Source of the DNA: Oricola nitratireducens
GTDB lineage: Bacteria; Pseudomonadota; Alphaproteobacteria; Rhizobiales; Rhizobiaceae
Assembly: GCF_014904745.1 (NCBI RefSeq)
Contig: NZ_JACZCS010000051.1
Location: 1-64,000 of the forward strand
DNA length: 64,000 bases
Reading direction: 5' to 3'
Part shown: one piece after another, positions 43,420 through 51,556 of the stretch
How the letters are laid out: each line of letters starts with the position of its first letter
Position numbering within the stretch: position 1 is the stretch's first letter
Made by a program: the position numbers and the translations under genes
The notes under the pieces: model-generated
What the model was told of the DNA's origin: nothing
Databases searched by the model: none
What the model saw: only the letters and a program-made list of their open reading frames with translations

Positions 43420-45048
43420 ATGACGGCGACCGAGGAATTTGACTATGTCATCGTTGGCGCCGGCTCTGCCGGGTGCGTGCTCGCGAATCGGTTGACGGAG
43501 GATCCGGCGGTATCGGTGCTGCTGCTCGAGGCCGGCGACTGGGATCGCGATCCGATGATCCATATTCCGCTTGGCTGGGGCAAGATCCTCACTGAACGCC
43601 GCCATGACTGGATGTATTTCTGCGAACCGGAGGCCAATGTCGGCGGCCGCAAGGTCGAGTGCGCCCGCGGCAAGGTCATAGGTGGGTGCTCGTCAACAAA
43701 CGCCATGGCCTATGTGCGCGGCGATCGCGCGGATTTCGACCGGTGGGCGCAAACCGGACTGACGGACTGGTCGTTCGAGAAGGTTCTCCCCTACTTCAAG
43801 AAGCAGGAAAGCTGGGAAGGCGGCGAGAGTGAATATCGCGGCGGAAACGGCCCGGTGCGCACCCAGGTCTGCCGCTACAAGGACGAACTGATCGATGCCT
43901 TCGCCGAGGCGAGCAGAACCGCCGGTTATCCGCAAACCGAGGACTACAACGGCGCTGAGCACGAAGGCTTCGGCCGGCTGCAGATGACGATCGCCAACGG
44001 ACGCCGCAACTCCACCGCCTCGGCCTATTTGCGGCCGGCCATGCGCCGGCCCAACCTCAAGGTTGCGACCAAGGCGATGGCGACCAGGATCAGGCTGGAG
44101 GGCGGACGCGCCACAGGGATCGATTACCAGCAGGGCGGTGTCGCGAAAACGGCCAGTGCGCGGCGCGAAGTGGTCCTGTCCGGTGGGGTCATCAACACGC
44201 CGCAGCTTCTCATGCTTTCAGGCATCGGGGATGGTCGCAAACTCGGCGAGTTGGGTATTCAAGCCGTTGTTTCTTCACCGAATGTCGGTGCGAACCTGCA
44301 GGATCACGTATCGGTGATCCTGATGTACCGGCGCAAGGAACCGGGGCCGTTCCTCAAGATGATGCGAGCCGATCGGATTGGCCTGGATTTCGCGAAAACG
44401 TACCTGACCGGGCGTGGTTTTTCGGCCGATGTGCCGGGGGGCGTGGTTGCATTCCTGAAGAGTGACGAGAGCCGTCCCGTGGCGGATGTGCAGCTGCTGT
44501 TCACTGCGGCGCCGCTGGCCGCCTGGCCCTATTTCCCACCTTTCAAGCAGCCGTTCACGGATGGTTTCGCCACCCGAATCGTTGCGGTTCAACCCGAAAG
44601 CCGGGGGTATGTCGGGCTCTCTTCTGCAGACCCGTTCGAGGCGCCGCGCATCCACCAGAACTTCCTGTCGTCCGAAAGGGACTGGCAGTCGCTTCGCTAC
44701 GGCCTGGGGGTGGCCCGCACGCTCGCCGCGCAACCGTCGATGCAACCATTCGTGGATGCCGAGTTTTTCCCGGGTCCCGATTGCCGGACGGACGAGGCGA
44801 TCGATGCCCATATCCGCGATACGTCGATTACGGTCCACCATCCCGCGGGGACATGCCGGATGGGGGTGGACAAGACATCCGTGGTCGATTCGGACCTGAT
44901 GCTGCGCGGTGTCGAGGGGCTGAGGGTGGTTGACGCTTCGGTGATGCCGGATCTGCCCAGCGGCAATATCAACGCCGCCGTGATCATGATCGCGGAGAAG
45001 GCGTCAGACTTGATCAGGGCCGCTGCCAGGCAAAAGGTTGCTGCCTGA
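43420..45048 (+). CDS. GMC oxidoreductase, candidate 4-pyridoxate dehydrogenase
   Basis: The product is 542 residues (about 59 kDa): FAD motif [22 protein letters not shown] signature [20 protein letters not shown], catalytic [12 protein letters not shown] and C-terminal [26 protein letters not shown]. It is choline-dehydrogenase-like. The size matches the FAD-dependent 4-pyridoxic acid dehydrogenase of M. loti, which oxidises the 5-hydroxymethyl group to give FHMPC. All neighbouring steps of that pathway are encoded nearby, so this is the natural assignment, but the family alone would allow other alcohols. Confidence 0.7.
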   Translation: MTATEEFDYVIVGAGSAGCVLANRLTEDPAVSVLLLEAGDWDRDPMIHIPLGWGKILTERRHDWMYFCEPEANVGGRKVECARGKVIGGCSSTNAMAYVRGDRADFDRWAQTGLTDWSFEKVLPYFKKQESWEGGESEYRGGNGPVRTQVCRYKDELIDAFAEASRTAGYPQTEDYNGAEHEGFGRLQMTIANGRRNSTASAYLRPAMRRPNLKVATKAMATRIRLEGGRATGIDYQQGGVAKTASARREVVLSGGVINTPQLLMLSGIGDGRKLGELGIQAVVSSPNVGANLQDHVSVILMYRRKEPGPFLKMMRADRIGLDFAKTYLTGRGFSADVPGGVVAFLKSDESRPVADVQLLFTAAPLAAWPYFPPFKQPFTDGFATRIVAVQPESRGYVGLSSADPFEAPRIHQNFLSSERDWQSLRYGLGVARTLAAQPSMQPFVDAEFFPGPDCRTDEAIDAHIRDTSITVHHPAGTCRMGVDKTSVVDSDLMLRGVEGLRVVDASVMPDLPSGNINAAVIMIAEKASDLIRAAARQKVAA

Positions 45049-45063
45049 CGCCTTTTGGTGGAA

Positions 45064-45088
45064 TTCAACCAAATTGCTATTGGTTGAA
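45064..45088. promoter_or_regulatory. 9-bp inverted repeat upstream of the cupin operon
   Basis: TTCAACCAA and TTGGTTGAA are perfect complements around seven bases. The repeat lies directly after the GMC dehydrogenase gene and about 255 bp before the cupin gene. Further CAACC copies follow near 45235 and 45280, with GGTT copies near 45296 and 45304, so this AT-rich 295-bp gap looks like a multi-site promoter. The core matches the 43290 cluster. Confidence 0.6.
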
Positions 45089-45343
45089 TCTTTTCGCGGC
45101 CATTCTTCGGATCGTTCCGGGTGACGGGACAAGTCCCGGATGCACAATAAATTCTCTTATAACTCTTTGTTATATAACAGAAAGATTTTAAAGCGCCATC
45201 GCGTGACGCCTTATGAGGCAGGTGGTTGTAGCCTCAACCAAAAAAACTTAACCGGATGCAAATTTCTGTATTGATGCACTCAACCAATCTGCTACGGTTA
45301 TCTTGGTTAAGAAAAATTCTCTCCGGTAGTGAAGGTGGTTGAT

Positions 45344-46495
45344 ATGTCTCATACGCAAACGGCGAACGACGCGATCAGCAATAAGAAGGCGGCGCTCAAG
45401 GGGCTTTATGACGACCTCTATTCCAAGAACATGTTCCCCTTCTGGGCGACGTCGGAAGGCGTGGAGCATGACGAGATCGCCCAGCTGATGGCGACCTCGA
45501 AGGCAATCCCGTTCGTCTGGAAATATTCCGACATCGAGCCTTTGCTGCAGCGCGCCGCTCAGCTGGTGACGATGGACGACAGCGAGCGCCGCTCCCTGAT
45601 TCTGGTCAATCCCGGTCTCGCGCCGAAGCGCGCATCGGTATCGACGATGTATACGGCTTACCGGTTGAACGATCCTGACGAGATCATGCCGCCGCACAAG
45701 CACTCGCCGAGCGCCATCCGGTTCGGCCTGACCGGCGAGGGCAACTTCACGGGCGTCGAGGGCGAGGACGTGACCTTCGGACCCGGCGACATGGTCCTGA
45801 CCCCCAACGATGCCTGGCACAATCATGGCACTGTCGGCGGCGAGCAAGCGGTGAACCTCTCGGTTCTCGACCTTCCGCTGGTGGAAACCCTGCATGCCGT
45901 GCATTTCGACCACAACTACACCGAGATCGAAGACGGCAAGGAAGTCGCCAGGAAGGTGCAGACCGCGCGTTATCCGACGGATTACTCGCAGCGGATCTAT
46001 GGCGCTGGCGGCATGATGCCTCGTTTCGTCGACCATAAGCGCGGCGGCGGCCTGTCCTCGCCCATGTATGTCTATCGCTGGGAAGTGATGGAGGCTGTCC
46101 TGGACGCCCACAAGGATTGGGACGGTGATCCGCATGAAGGCATTGTGGTGGATTATATCGATCCGACCACCGGCGGCCCGGTCTTCCAGACCATCAATTT
46201 CTATGTCCAGATGCTGCGTCCCGGCGAAAAGACCTTGCCGCAGCGGGAAACCGCGAGCCTCCTGCTCGCCCCGTTCCGCGGGAAGGGTCACTCGATCATC
46301 GACGGTGAGCGTTTTGACTGGGATCAGTTCGATACGATCGCCATCCCGGGCGGCTGCTGGGTCGAACATGTCAATGAATCGCCGACCGAACCGGTGATCT
46401 TCTTCGGTGCAACCGATGCGCCGACCCAGAAGCATCTTCACCTCTATAAGCGTTACGGCCGCAACCAGGCCGGCGATCTGCTGCGTCTCGCATGA
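45344..46495 (+). CDS. Bicupin of the gentisate/salicylate 1,2-dioxygenase family
   Basis: The product is 383 residues with two cupin domains. The first shows the iron site MPPHKHSPSAIRFGL with H118 and H120, and a third histidine H159 in PNDAWHNHG, positions nearly identical to those I remember for salicylate 1,2-dioxygenase (119/121/160). R126 and R83 match arginines that hold the carboxylate and hydroxyl of the aromatic acid in that family. The second cupin has the usual PGGCWVEHVN. These Fe(II) enzymes split the bond between the OH-bearing and COOH-bearing ring carbons. It heads an operon with RidA, GST-type and FHMPC-dehydrogenase-like genes, so a pyridine hydroxy-acid of B6 catabolism is a likely substrate. 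Confidence 0.82.
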   Translation: MSHTQTANDAISNKKAALKGLYDDLYSKNMFPFWATSEGVEHDEIAQLMATSKAIPFVWKYSDIEPLLQRAAQLVTMDDSERRSLILVNPGLAPKRASVSTMYTAYRLNDPDEIMPPHKHSPSAIRFGLTGEGNFTGVEGEDVTFGPGDMVLTPNDAWHNHGTVGGEQAVNLSVLDLPLVETLHAVHFDHNYTEIEDGKEVARKVQTARYPTDYSQRIYGAGGMMPRFVDHKRGGGLSSPMYVYRWEVMEAVLDAHKDWDGDPHEGIVVDYIDPTTGGPVFQTINFYVQMLRPGEKTLPQRETASLLLAPFRGKGHSIIDGERFDWDQFDTIAIPGGCWVEHVNESPTEPVIFFGATDAPTQKHLHLYKRYGRNQAGDLLRLA

Positions 46496-46506
46496 TCCGA
46501 ATGAAC

Positions 46507-46536
46507 GTCACGCCCCGCGCTGCCGCGGGGCGTGAC
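46507..46536. terminator. 13-bp perfect stem-loop after the cupin gene
   Basis: GTCACGCCCCGCG pairs perfectly with CGCGGGGCGTGAC around a CTGC loop, 11 bases after the cupin stop. No long U-run follows (CCTTTGG), so it may be a partial terminator or protect the cupin message. It lies between genes of one apparent operon. It also covers a GTG at 46532 that would otherwise be the first possible start of the next gene. Confidence 0.6.
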
Positions 46537-46576
46537 CCTTTGGTTCACGTTCCGGATTCTTGAAAGTGAAAATCAG

Positions 46577-47704
46577 TTGGTTTCAGCGTTAAACACAAAG
46601 CTTCTCGGCCACATTGATTGCCCCGGCGGCGGTCAGGTGTGGGTGGACGGAAACATCCTTTATATTGGCCACATGCGTCCGCCCAGCGGGACGACCCTGG
46701 TCGATATATCCGATCCACGGAATCCGAAGAAAATTACCACGATCGACGTCCCGCCGGGCTGGCACTCGCACAAGGTGCGGGTCAAGGACGGCCTGATGAT
46801 CATCAACCACGAGCGCTTCGGAAACGAGGGGCCGGCTGAATTCGGCGGTGGCCTCGCGATATACGATACCAGCAAGCCGGCCGAGCCGAAGCTGATCTCC
46901 AAATGGATCACCGGCGGCAAGGGCGTTCATCGATACGATTACGATGGCCGCTACGCCTATATCTCGCCGACCGCGGATGGCTACGTCGGCAATATCGTGA
47001 TGATCCTCGATCTGATCGATCCCGCCAATCCGGTGGAAGTCGGGCGCTGGTGGATCCCCGGTCAGTGGACCGGCGGCGGCGAGGAATATCCCTGGCACAA
47101 TTACGTCACGCCGCGTTGCCACCATCCGTTGCGCATGGGTGACCGGCTCTATGTCAGCTACTGGCATCATGGACTGTTCATTCTCGATATCTCGGACATG
47201 ACCAAGCCGCGCGCTATCGCGCACATGAATTCGAGTCCGTCCTTCCCGCATCCGACGCATACCTGCCTGCCGATCCCGCAGCCCTTGAAGGGGCGCAACA
47301 TCATGGTCGTCGCGGACGAGGACGTGGCCAAGCTCCATCCGTCGCCGCCGTCGTTCGCATGGATCTACGATATCACGGACGAGACAAATCCGCTGCCGAT
47401 CTCGACCTTCCAGGTGCCGGGGATCGATCCGGACGGCGCGCCTCAGCCGCCAATGACCGGTTGCCACCAGCCCTCCGAACGCTTCAAGGGGTCGATTATT
47501 CCGTTTGCATGGTTCGCCCAGGGCCTGCGTCTGGTCGATATCGCGGACCCCTTCGCGCCGAAGGAAGTGGGGCATTTCATGCCGGACGCGCCGGAGGGCG
47601 CGGAGCGTTCCTCGTCCAATGACGTGACCATCGACGATCGCGGAATCATCTATCTCATCGATCGGATTCGCGGCGTCGACATCATCGAGACATCGGTTTT
47701 CTAG
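46577..47704 (+). CDS. LVIVD-repeat (COG5276-like) beta-propeller protein
   Basis: The product is about 375 residues without a signal peptide. It consists of repeated units with LVDISDPRNPKKI, LAIYDTSKPAEPKLI, MILDLIDPANPVEVG, FILDISDMTKPRAI, YDITDETNPLPIS and LVDIADPFAPKEVG, the LVIVD-repeat pattern expected to form a propeller. Many conserved His/Trp residues (WHSHKV, WHNYVTPRCHHP, YWHHG) hint at a metal or ligand site. The start is uncertain: TTG at 46577 avoids the hairpin, whereas GTG at 46532 lies in it. No enzymatic role is established for the family; here it sits between the dioxygenase and RidA genes. Confidence 0.75.
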   Translation: MVSALNTKLLGHIDCPGGGQVWVDGNILYIGHMRPPSGTTLVDISDPRNPKKITTIDVPPGWHSHKVRVKDGLMIINHERFGNEGPAEFGGGLAIYDTSKPAEPKLISKWITGGKGVHRYDYDGRYAYISPTADGYVGNIVMILDLIDPANPVEVGRWWIPGQWTGGGEEYPWHNYVTPRCHHPLRMGDRLYVSYWHHGLFILDISDMTKPRAIAHMNSSPSFPHPTHTCLPIPQPLKGRNIMVVADEDVAKLHPSPPSFAWIYDITDETNPLPISTFQVPGIDPDGAPQPPMTGCHQPSERFKGSIIPFAWFAQGLRLVDIADPFAPKEVGHFMPDAPEGAERSSSNDVTIDDRGIIYLIDRIRGVDIIETSVF

Positions 47705-47713
47705 GAGACGCTT

Positions 47714-48121
47714 GTGTCAGACAAATCAAAGAAATCGGATACGCATTACGCGATCGGCAACAAGAATCCGAACCTGCCATTCCATCCAGCAGTCCGCGCC
47801 GGCGACTTCATTTTCGTCTCGGGCCAGGTGGCCAAGGACGAGAACAACAACATGATCTCCGGCACGATCGAGGAAGAGACACTCGCGACGCTCAAGACCA
47901 TCGAACGCGTGATCGCCCATGAAGGGGCAACGCTCTCGGATGTCGTGCGCATTACGACCTACCTCGAGGATACACGCGACTTCGGCCGCTATAACCGCGC
48001 ATTTCTCGAAGGCATTGGCGACGCGGTCCTGGCGCGTACCACGGTCGAGGCCAGGGCGGTTATCAGCACCAAAATCGAAATGGACGCCATCGTCTACAAG
48101 CCGCTCTCCAAGAAGAGCTGA
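47714..48121 (+). CDS. RidA-family imine/enamine hydrolase
   Basis: The product is 135 residues. The YjgF/RidA core is clear: HPAVRAGDFIFVSGQVAKDENN, TLATLKTIERVIAHEGATLSDVVRITTYLED and VLARTTVEARAVIST-K-IEMDAIVY. The arginine (R108) and glutamate (E122) needed to hydrolyse 2-iminoacids are in place. RidA converts 2-aminoacrylate/2-iminopropanoate to pyruvate and ammonia. The start is GTG with AGGAG upstream, 9 bp after the LVIVD gene. In a pathway that opens a pyridine ring, an imine-hydrolysing enzyme fits well. Confidence 0.88.
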   Translation: MSDKSKKSDTHYAIGNKNPNLPFHPAVRAGDFIFVSGQVAKDENNNMISGTIEEETLATLKTIERVIAHEGATLSDVVRITTYLEDTRDFGRYNRAFLEGIGDAVLARTTVEARAVISTKIEMDAIVYKPLSKKS

Positions 48122-48150
48122 GCCGGAACCCGGATCGAGGAGAAATTCAT

Positions 48151-48774
48151 ATGTACAAAATTCTAGGCCGCCAAACCTCCGGCAATGTCCAGAAAGTCCT
48201 CTTCATGCTCGAGGAAATGGGCACTGCCTACGAACGCGAAGACTATGGTCGCCAGTTCGAGAATACGCAGACCGCCGAATACAAGGCGATGAACCCGACG
48301 TCGAAGGTTCCGACCTTCATCGATGGTGATGTGGTGATCTGGGAATCCAACACCATCCTGCGCTACATCGCCAACGTCGCCGCACCGGAACTGACCGGCT
48401 CGACACCGGCCGAAAAGGCCGAAGTCGAGCGCTGGATGGATTTCCTGCTCGCCGCCGTCAATGCCGGCTATCTCGCCGCGTTCAAGGGCGCGAAGCTTCC
48501 GCCGGAAGAGCACACGGATGCCTACAAGGCTGAAGTCAAGGGGCTGGTCGATCAGCTCAAAATCATGGATGCACATCTGGCCGGCAAGGACTTCTTTGCG
48601 CTCGACAAGCTGACGATCGCCGATATCGCCTGCGCCCCGGTGATCAAGCGCTGCATCGGCTTCAAGATCGATCGTCCGGCCCTGCCGAACCTCGAACGCT
48701 GGGTCGCCGCAATGGAAGCGCGTCCGGCCTTCGAGCGCGCAACCGGTGCCAGCGCAGCCGCAAAGGTTGCCTGA
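48151..48774 (+). CDS. Glutathione S-transferase family protein
   Basis: The product is 207 residues: a thioredoxin-like half (MYKILGRQTSGNVQKVLFML, with the cis-Pro in SKVPTFIDGD and the gamma-glutamyl contact in IWESNTILRYIA) and a helical C-terminal half (DKLTIADIACAPVIKRCIGF). The active-site region TSGNVQKV suggests a Ser-type enzyme. In gentisate-type pathways GST-fold proteins act as maleylpyruvate isomerases, so a cis-trans isomerisation of the ring-opened product is possible. It overlaps the next gene by one base. Confidence 0.85.
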   Translation: MYKILGRQTSGNVQKVLFMLEEMGTAYEREDYGRQFENTQTAEYKAMNPTSKVPTFIDGDVVIWESNTILRYIANVAAPELTGSTPAEKAEVERWMDFLLAAVNAGYLAAFKGAKLPPEEHTDAYKAEVKGLVDQLKIMDAHLAGKDFFALDKLTIADIACAPVIKRCIGFKIDRPALPNLERWVAAMEARPAFERATGASAAAKVA

Positions 48775-49706
48775 TGACGATCCGGCGGGTAGCCCTCATC
48801 GGTCTCGGGACGATGGGTCCCGGCATTGCCGCGCGGTTGACGCGGGGCGGCCTGGATGTGGTTGCTTTTGATGTGTCGCAAGCGGCGATCGAGCGCGCAA
48901 ACGCGATGCTCGGTGTCGCGGCCGGCGTGCTCGACAGGTTGGAGATTGTCGCACCCGAGAGCGGCGAGGGGACCGTGAAAATGGCGGCCTCGATCGCCGA
49001 AGCGGTCGATGGCGCGGATCTCGTGATCGAGAACGTGCCCGAAAACGCCGAGATCAAGGCCGAGACCTATCGGGAGATCGAGAAGCATATCGGTTCCGAC
49101 GTGATCGTCGCCACCGACACTTCCGGCATACCGATCACCAAGCTGCAGGCAAATATCTCCAATCCCGGCCGCTTTGTCGGAATGCACTGGTCGAACCCGC
49201 CGCACATCATCCCGATGATCGAGGTAATCGCCGGCGAGCAGACCGCGCCGGAAACCGTCGCAACGATTCGCGACCTCATTCGCTCGCTGGGGCTTCTGCC
49301 GGTGGTCGTCAAGAAGGACGTGCCGGGCTTCGTCGAAAACCGCGTCCTTTACGCGCTGTTGCGCGAGGCTGTCGACCTGGTCGAGCGCGGCGTGATCGAG
49401 CCTGAGGATATCGATACCTGCGTTTCGTGGGGCATCGGCTACAAGATCGCGGTGGTCGGCCCGATGGCCCTGCTCGACATGGCAGGGCTCGATATCTACC
49501 GGTCCGTATCCTCCTTCCTCAACCAAGACCTCGCAAACCGCAACGACGTGGCTCCGATCGTCACGGAGAAGACGGAGGCCGGCAGGTTGGGCATCAAGTC
49601 GGGAGAGGGGATCTACAGCTACACGCCGGACAGGATCGCCGAACTCCAGGCGGACAGGGCCAGCAAGCTGATCGCTGTGCGCCGCATTCTGGAAGGCCGG
49701 AGCTGA
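48774..49706 (+). CDS. 3-hydroxyacyl-CoA dehydrogenase-family protein, probable FHMPC 5-dehydrogenase
   Basis: The product is 310 residues. The NAD motif is ALIGLGTMGPGIAARL; H138 in FVGMHWSNPPHIIPMIEV is the conserved catalytic histidine; the C-terminal domain has GFVENRVLYALLREAVDLVERGVIEPEDIDTCVSWGIGYK. The sequence resembles M. loti 5-formyl-3-hydroxy-2-methylpyridine-4-carboxylate 5-dehydrogenase as I remember it, an NAD-dependent member of this family. That enzyme makes the dicarboxylate HMPDC from the 4-pyridoxate dehydrogenase product. The MHWSNPP motif differs from fatty-acid-type enzymes (HFFNP), which supports a non-CoA substrate. Confidence 0.8.
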   Translation: MTIRRVALIGLGTMGPGIAARLTRGGLDVVAFDVSQAAIERANAMLGVAAGVLDRLEIVAPESGEGTVKMAASIAEAVDGADLVIENVPENAEIKAETYREIEKHIGSDVIVATDTSGIPITKLQANISNPGRFVGMHWSNPPHIIPMIEVIAGEQTAPETVATIRDLIRSLGLLPVVVKKDVPGFVENRVLYALLREAVDLVERGVIEPEDIDTCVSWGIGYKIAVVGPMALLDMAGLDIYRSVSSFLNQDLANRNDVAPIVTEKTEAGRLGIKSGEGIYSYTPDRIAELQADRASKLIAVRRILEGRS

Positions 49707-49710
49707 TTCA

Positions 49711-50271
49711 ATGGGCAAATCGGCGGCATACCGGGATATCAAGGCCGACGATGGCGGTTCCAAGGGGCCGCTGGGCCATCTCGGTTCCGCCGTCGAGTGG
49801 GTGCTGGGTCTGGTGTTGATCGGGGTTGTCCTTATCAACGTTGTCAACGCTACCGGCCGGTATCTCTTCTCGGCCTCGATGACGGGCGCCGACGAGCTCA
49901 TGGTGTTCATCATGATCTTCGTCGTCATGGTGGGCGCGGTTCTCGCGCTCGCCGGCCGCCGGCACATCTGCGTCAACCTGTTGCCGTCCTACGCGACGGG
50001 CCGCCGGCTCCATTTTCTGTATGTCGTCCATGACCTGATTGGGCTCGCGGCCACATCCTACGCCTTCCATGCGTCGTGGTTGTTCGTATCGAAGATCGCG
50101 CGACTTGGAACGAAGAGCATGACGCTCGGCATTCCGATGACGATCCCGCATTCCGCGCTCCTCATCGGTTTTGGTGCGATGGCCGTGATCTCGTTCGTGT
50201 GCCTGATCCGGGACCTGTTCCTTCTCGCCGGTGCGCCCGCCAGCGATGCCCGCCGGGGGGACAGCGCATGA
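49711..50271 (+). CDS. TRAP transporter small membrane subunit (DctQ type)
   Basis: The product is 186 residues with four membrane segments and the DctQ motif NVVNATGRYLFSASMTGADELMVFIMIFVVMVGAVLALAGRRHICVNLL. It overlaps the large-subunit gene by 4 bp. TRAP transporters use a sodium or proton gradient and a binding protein to take up carboxylates, so the substrate may be 4-pyridoxate or a related acid. Confidence 0.87.
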   Translation: MGKSAAYRDIKADDGGSKGPLGHLGSAVEWVLGLVLIGVVLINVVNATGRYLFSASMTGADELMVFIMIFVVMVGAVLALAGRRHICVNLLPSYATGRRLHFLYVVHDLIGLAATSYAFHASWLFVSKIARLGTKSMTLGIPMTIPHSALLIGFGAMAVISFVCLIRDLFLLAGAPASDARRGDSA

Positions 50272-51539
50272 TCTTCACGCTCGCTGTCATACCCGTCGTA
50301 TTCCTCGCGCTCGGTACGCCGGTCTTTCTCGTCTTTCTATCAGGCGCGGTTCTGACGCTCTTCTTCGTTCTGCCGACCCCACCGGTGGTCTTGCACCAAG
50401 TTATTTTCGGCGGACTCGACAATTACGCGTTGCTCGCGGTCCCGTTTTTCGTCTTCGCCGGCGAACTGATGGCGGCAAGCGGTATCGCCTCACGCCTGAT
50501 CGTCTTCGTGCTCGCGCTGACCGGTCGGCTGCCCGGAAGTCTTGGTGTCGCAACCGTGGGCGCATCGGCAGCCATCGGTGCGATCTCGGGCTCCAGCGCC
50601 GCAGCGGTCGCGGCCCTCGGGAAGACGCTTTATCCCAAACTCGTCGGCGCCGGATACGGAACCGAGCGATCAGCGGGCCTACTCGCATCGGCCGGCGCGA
50701 TCGACATCGTCATTCCGCCGAGTATCGCGATGATCCTTTACGGTCTTGCGGCCGAACAATCGATCCCGCGTCTGTTCGTGGCGGGAGTTCTTCCCGGCCT
50801 GTTGATCGCGCTGCTGATGGCGACCTTCATCGTGGCCGTCGCTGTGGTCAAGAAACTGCCAATTTCCGGATCCTTCGATCCACGCGAGATCTGGAGCGCG
50901 ACCAAGGGTGCGGTCTGGGCGATCCTGATGCCGGTCGTGATCCTCGGCGGTATCTACAATGGCTGGTTCTCGCCGACTGAAGCCGGTGGCTTTGCCTGCC
51001 TCTACGCAATGATCGTCGCGCGCTTCATCTACCGCTCGATGACCTGGGCGGAGATCATCCGCAGTGCCGCCAACTCGGCGATGCTATCGGCGCAGATCAT
51101 GATCATCGTCGCCGCCGCTGGCGTACTGACCTGGTTGTTGACCACCCAGGGCGTGCCGCAGGCAATCGTGGCGGGCATGGAGGCGATGAACATGAGCCTC
51201 GTGACCTTCCTGCTCGCGGTCAACCTCGTGCTGCTGGTCGTCGGCTGCTTCCTCGATCCGACCTCGGCGATCCTTGTGTTGGCGCCGCTGCTGGTTCCGA
51301 TCGCGGTTTCGGTGGGTGTCGATCCGATCCACTTCGGCATCATCATGACGGTCAATCTTGCGATCGGGATGTTCACGCCGCCTTTCGGCCTCAACCTCTT
51401 CGTCGCGCAGACCGTGACCAACCTGCCGGTTCATTCGCTTTATCGCGGCGTTCTGCCGTTCGTCGCGGTGCAGATCATCGCGCTCGTCATCATCACCTAT
51501 GTCCCGCAGCTATCCCTGATGCTCGGTGCTTCACTTTGA
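50268..51539 (+). CDS. TRAP transporter large membrane subunit (DctM type)
   Basis: The product is 423 residues with about twelve membrane segments. Typical motifs are LAVPFFVFAGELMAASGIASRLI, GASAAIGAISGSSAAAVAALGKTLYPKLVGAGY, IPPSIAMILYGLAAEQSI, FSPTEAGGFACLYAMIV and MTVNLAIGMFTPPFGLNLFVAQ. The ATG overlaps the DctQ-type gene. Confidence 0.9.
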   Translation: MIFTLAVIPVVFLALGTPVFLVFLSGAVLTLFFVLPTPPVVLHQVIFGGLDNYALLAVPFFVFAGELMAASGIASRLIVFVLALTGRLPGSLGVATVGASAAIGAISGSSAAAVAALGKTLYPKLVGAGYGTERSAGLLASAGAIDIVIPPSIAMILYGLAAEQSIPRLFVAGVLPGLLIALLMATFIVAVAVVKKLPISGSFDPREIWSATKGAVWAILMPVVILGGIYNGWFSPTEAGGFACLYAMIVARFIYRSMTWAEIIRSAANSAMLSAQIMIIVAAAGVLTWLLTTQGVPQAIVAGMEAMNMSLVTFLLAVNLVLLVVGCFLDPTSAILVLAPLLVPIAVSVGVDPIHFGIIMTVNLAIGMFTPPFGLNLFVAQTVTNLPVHSLYRGVLPFVAVQIIALVIITYVPQLSLMLGASL

Positions 51540-51556
51540 CCCGAAGGAGAACACGC

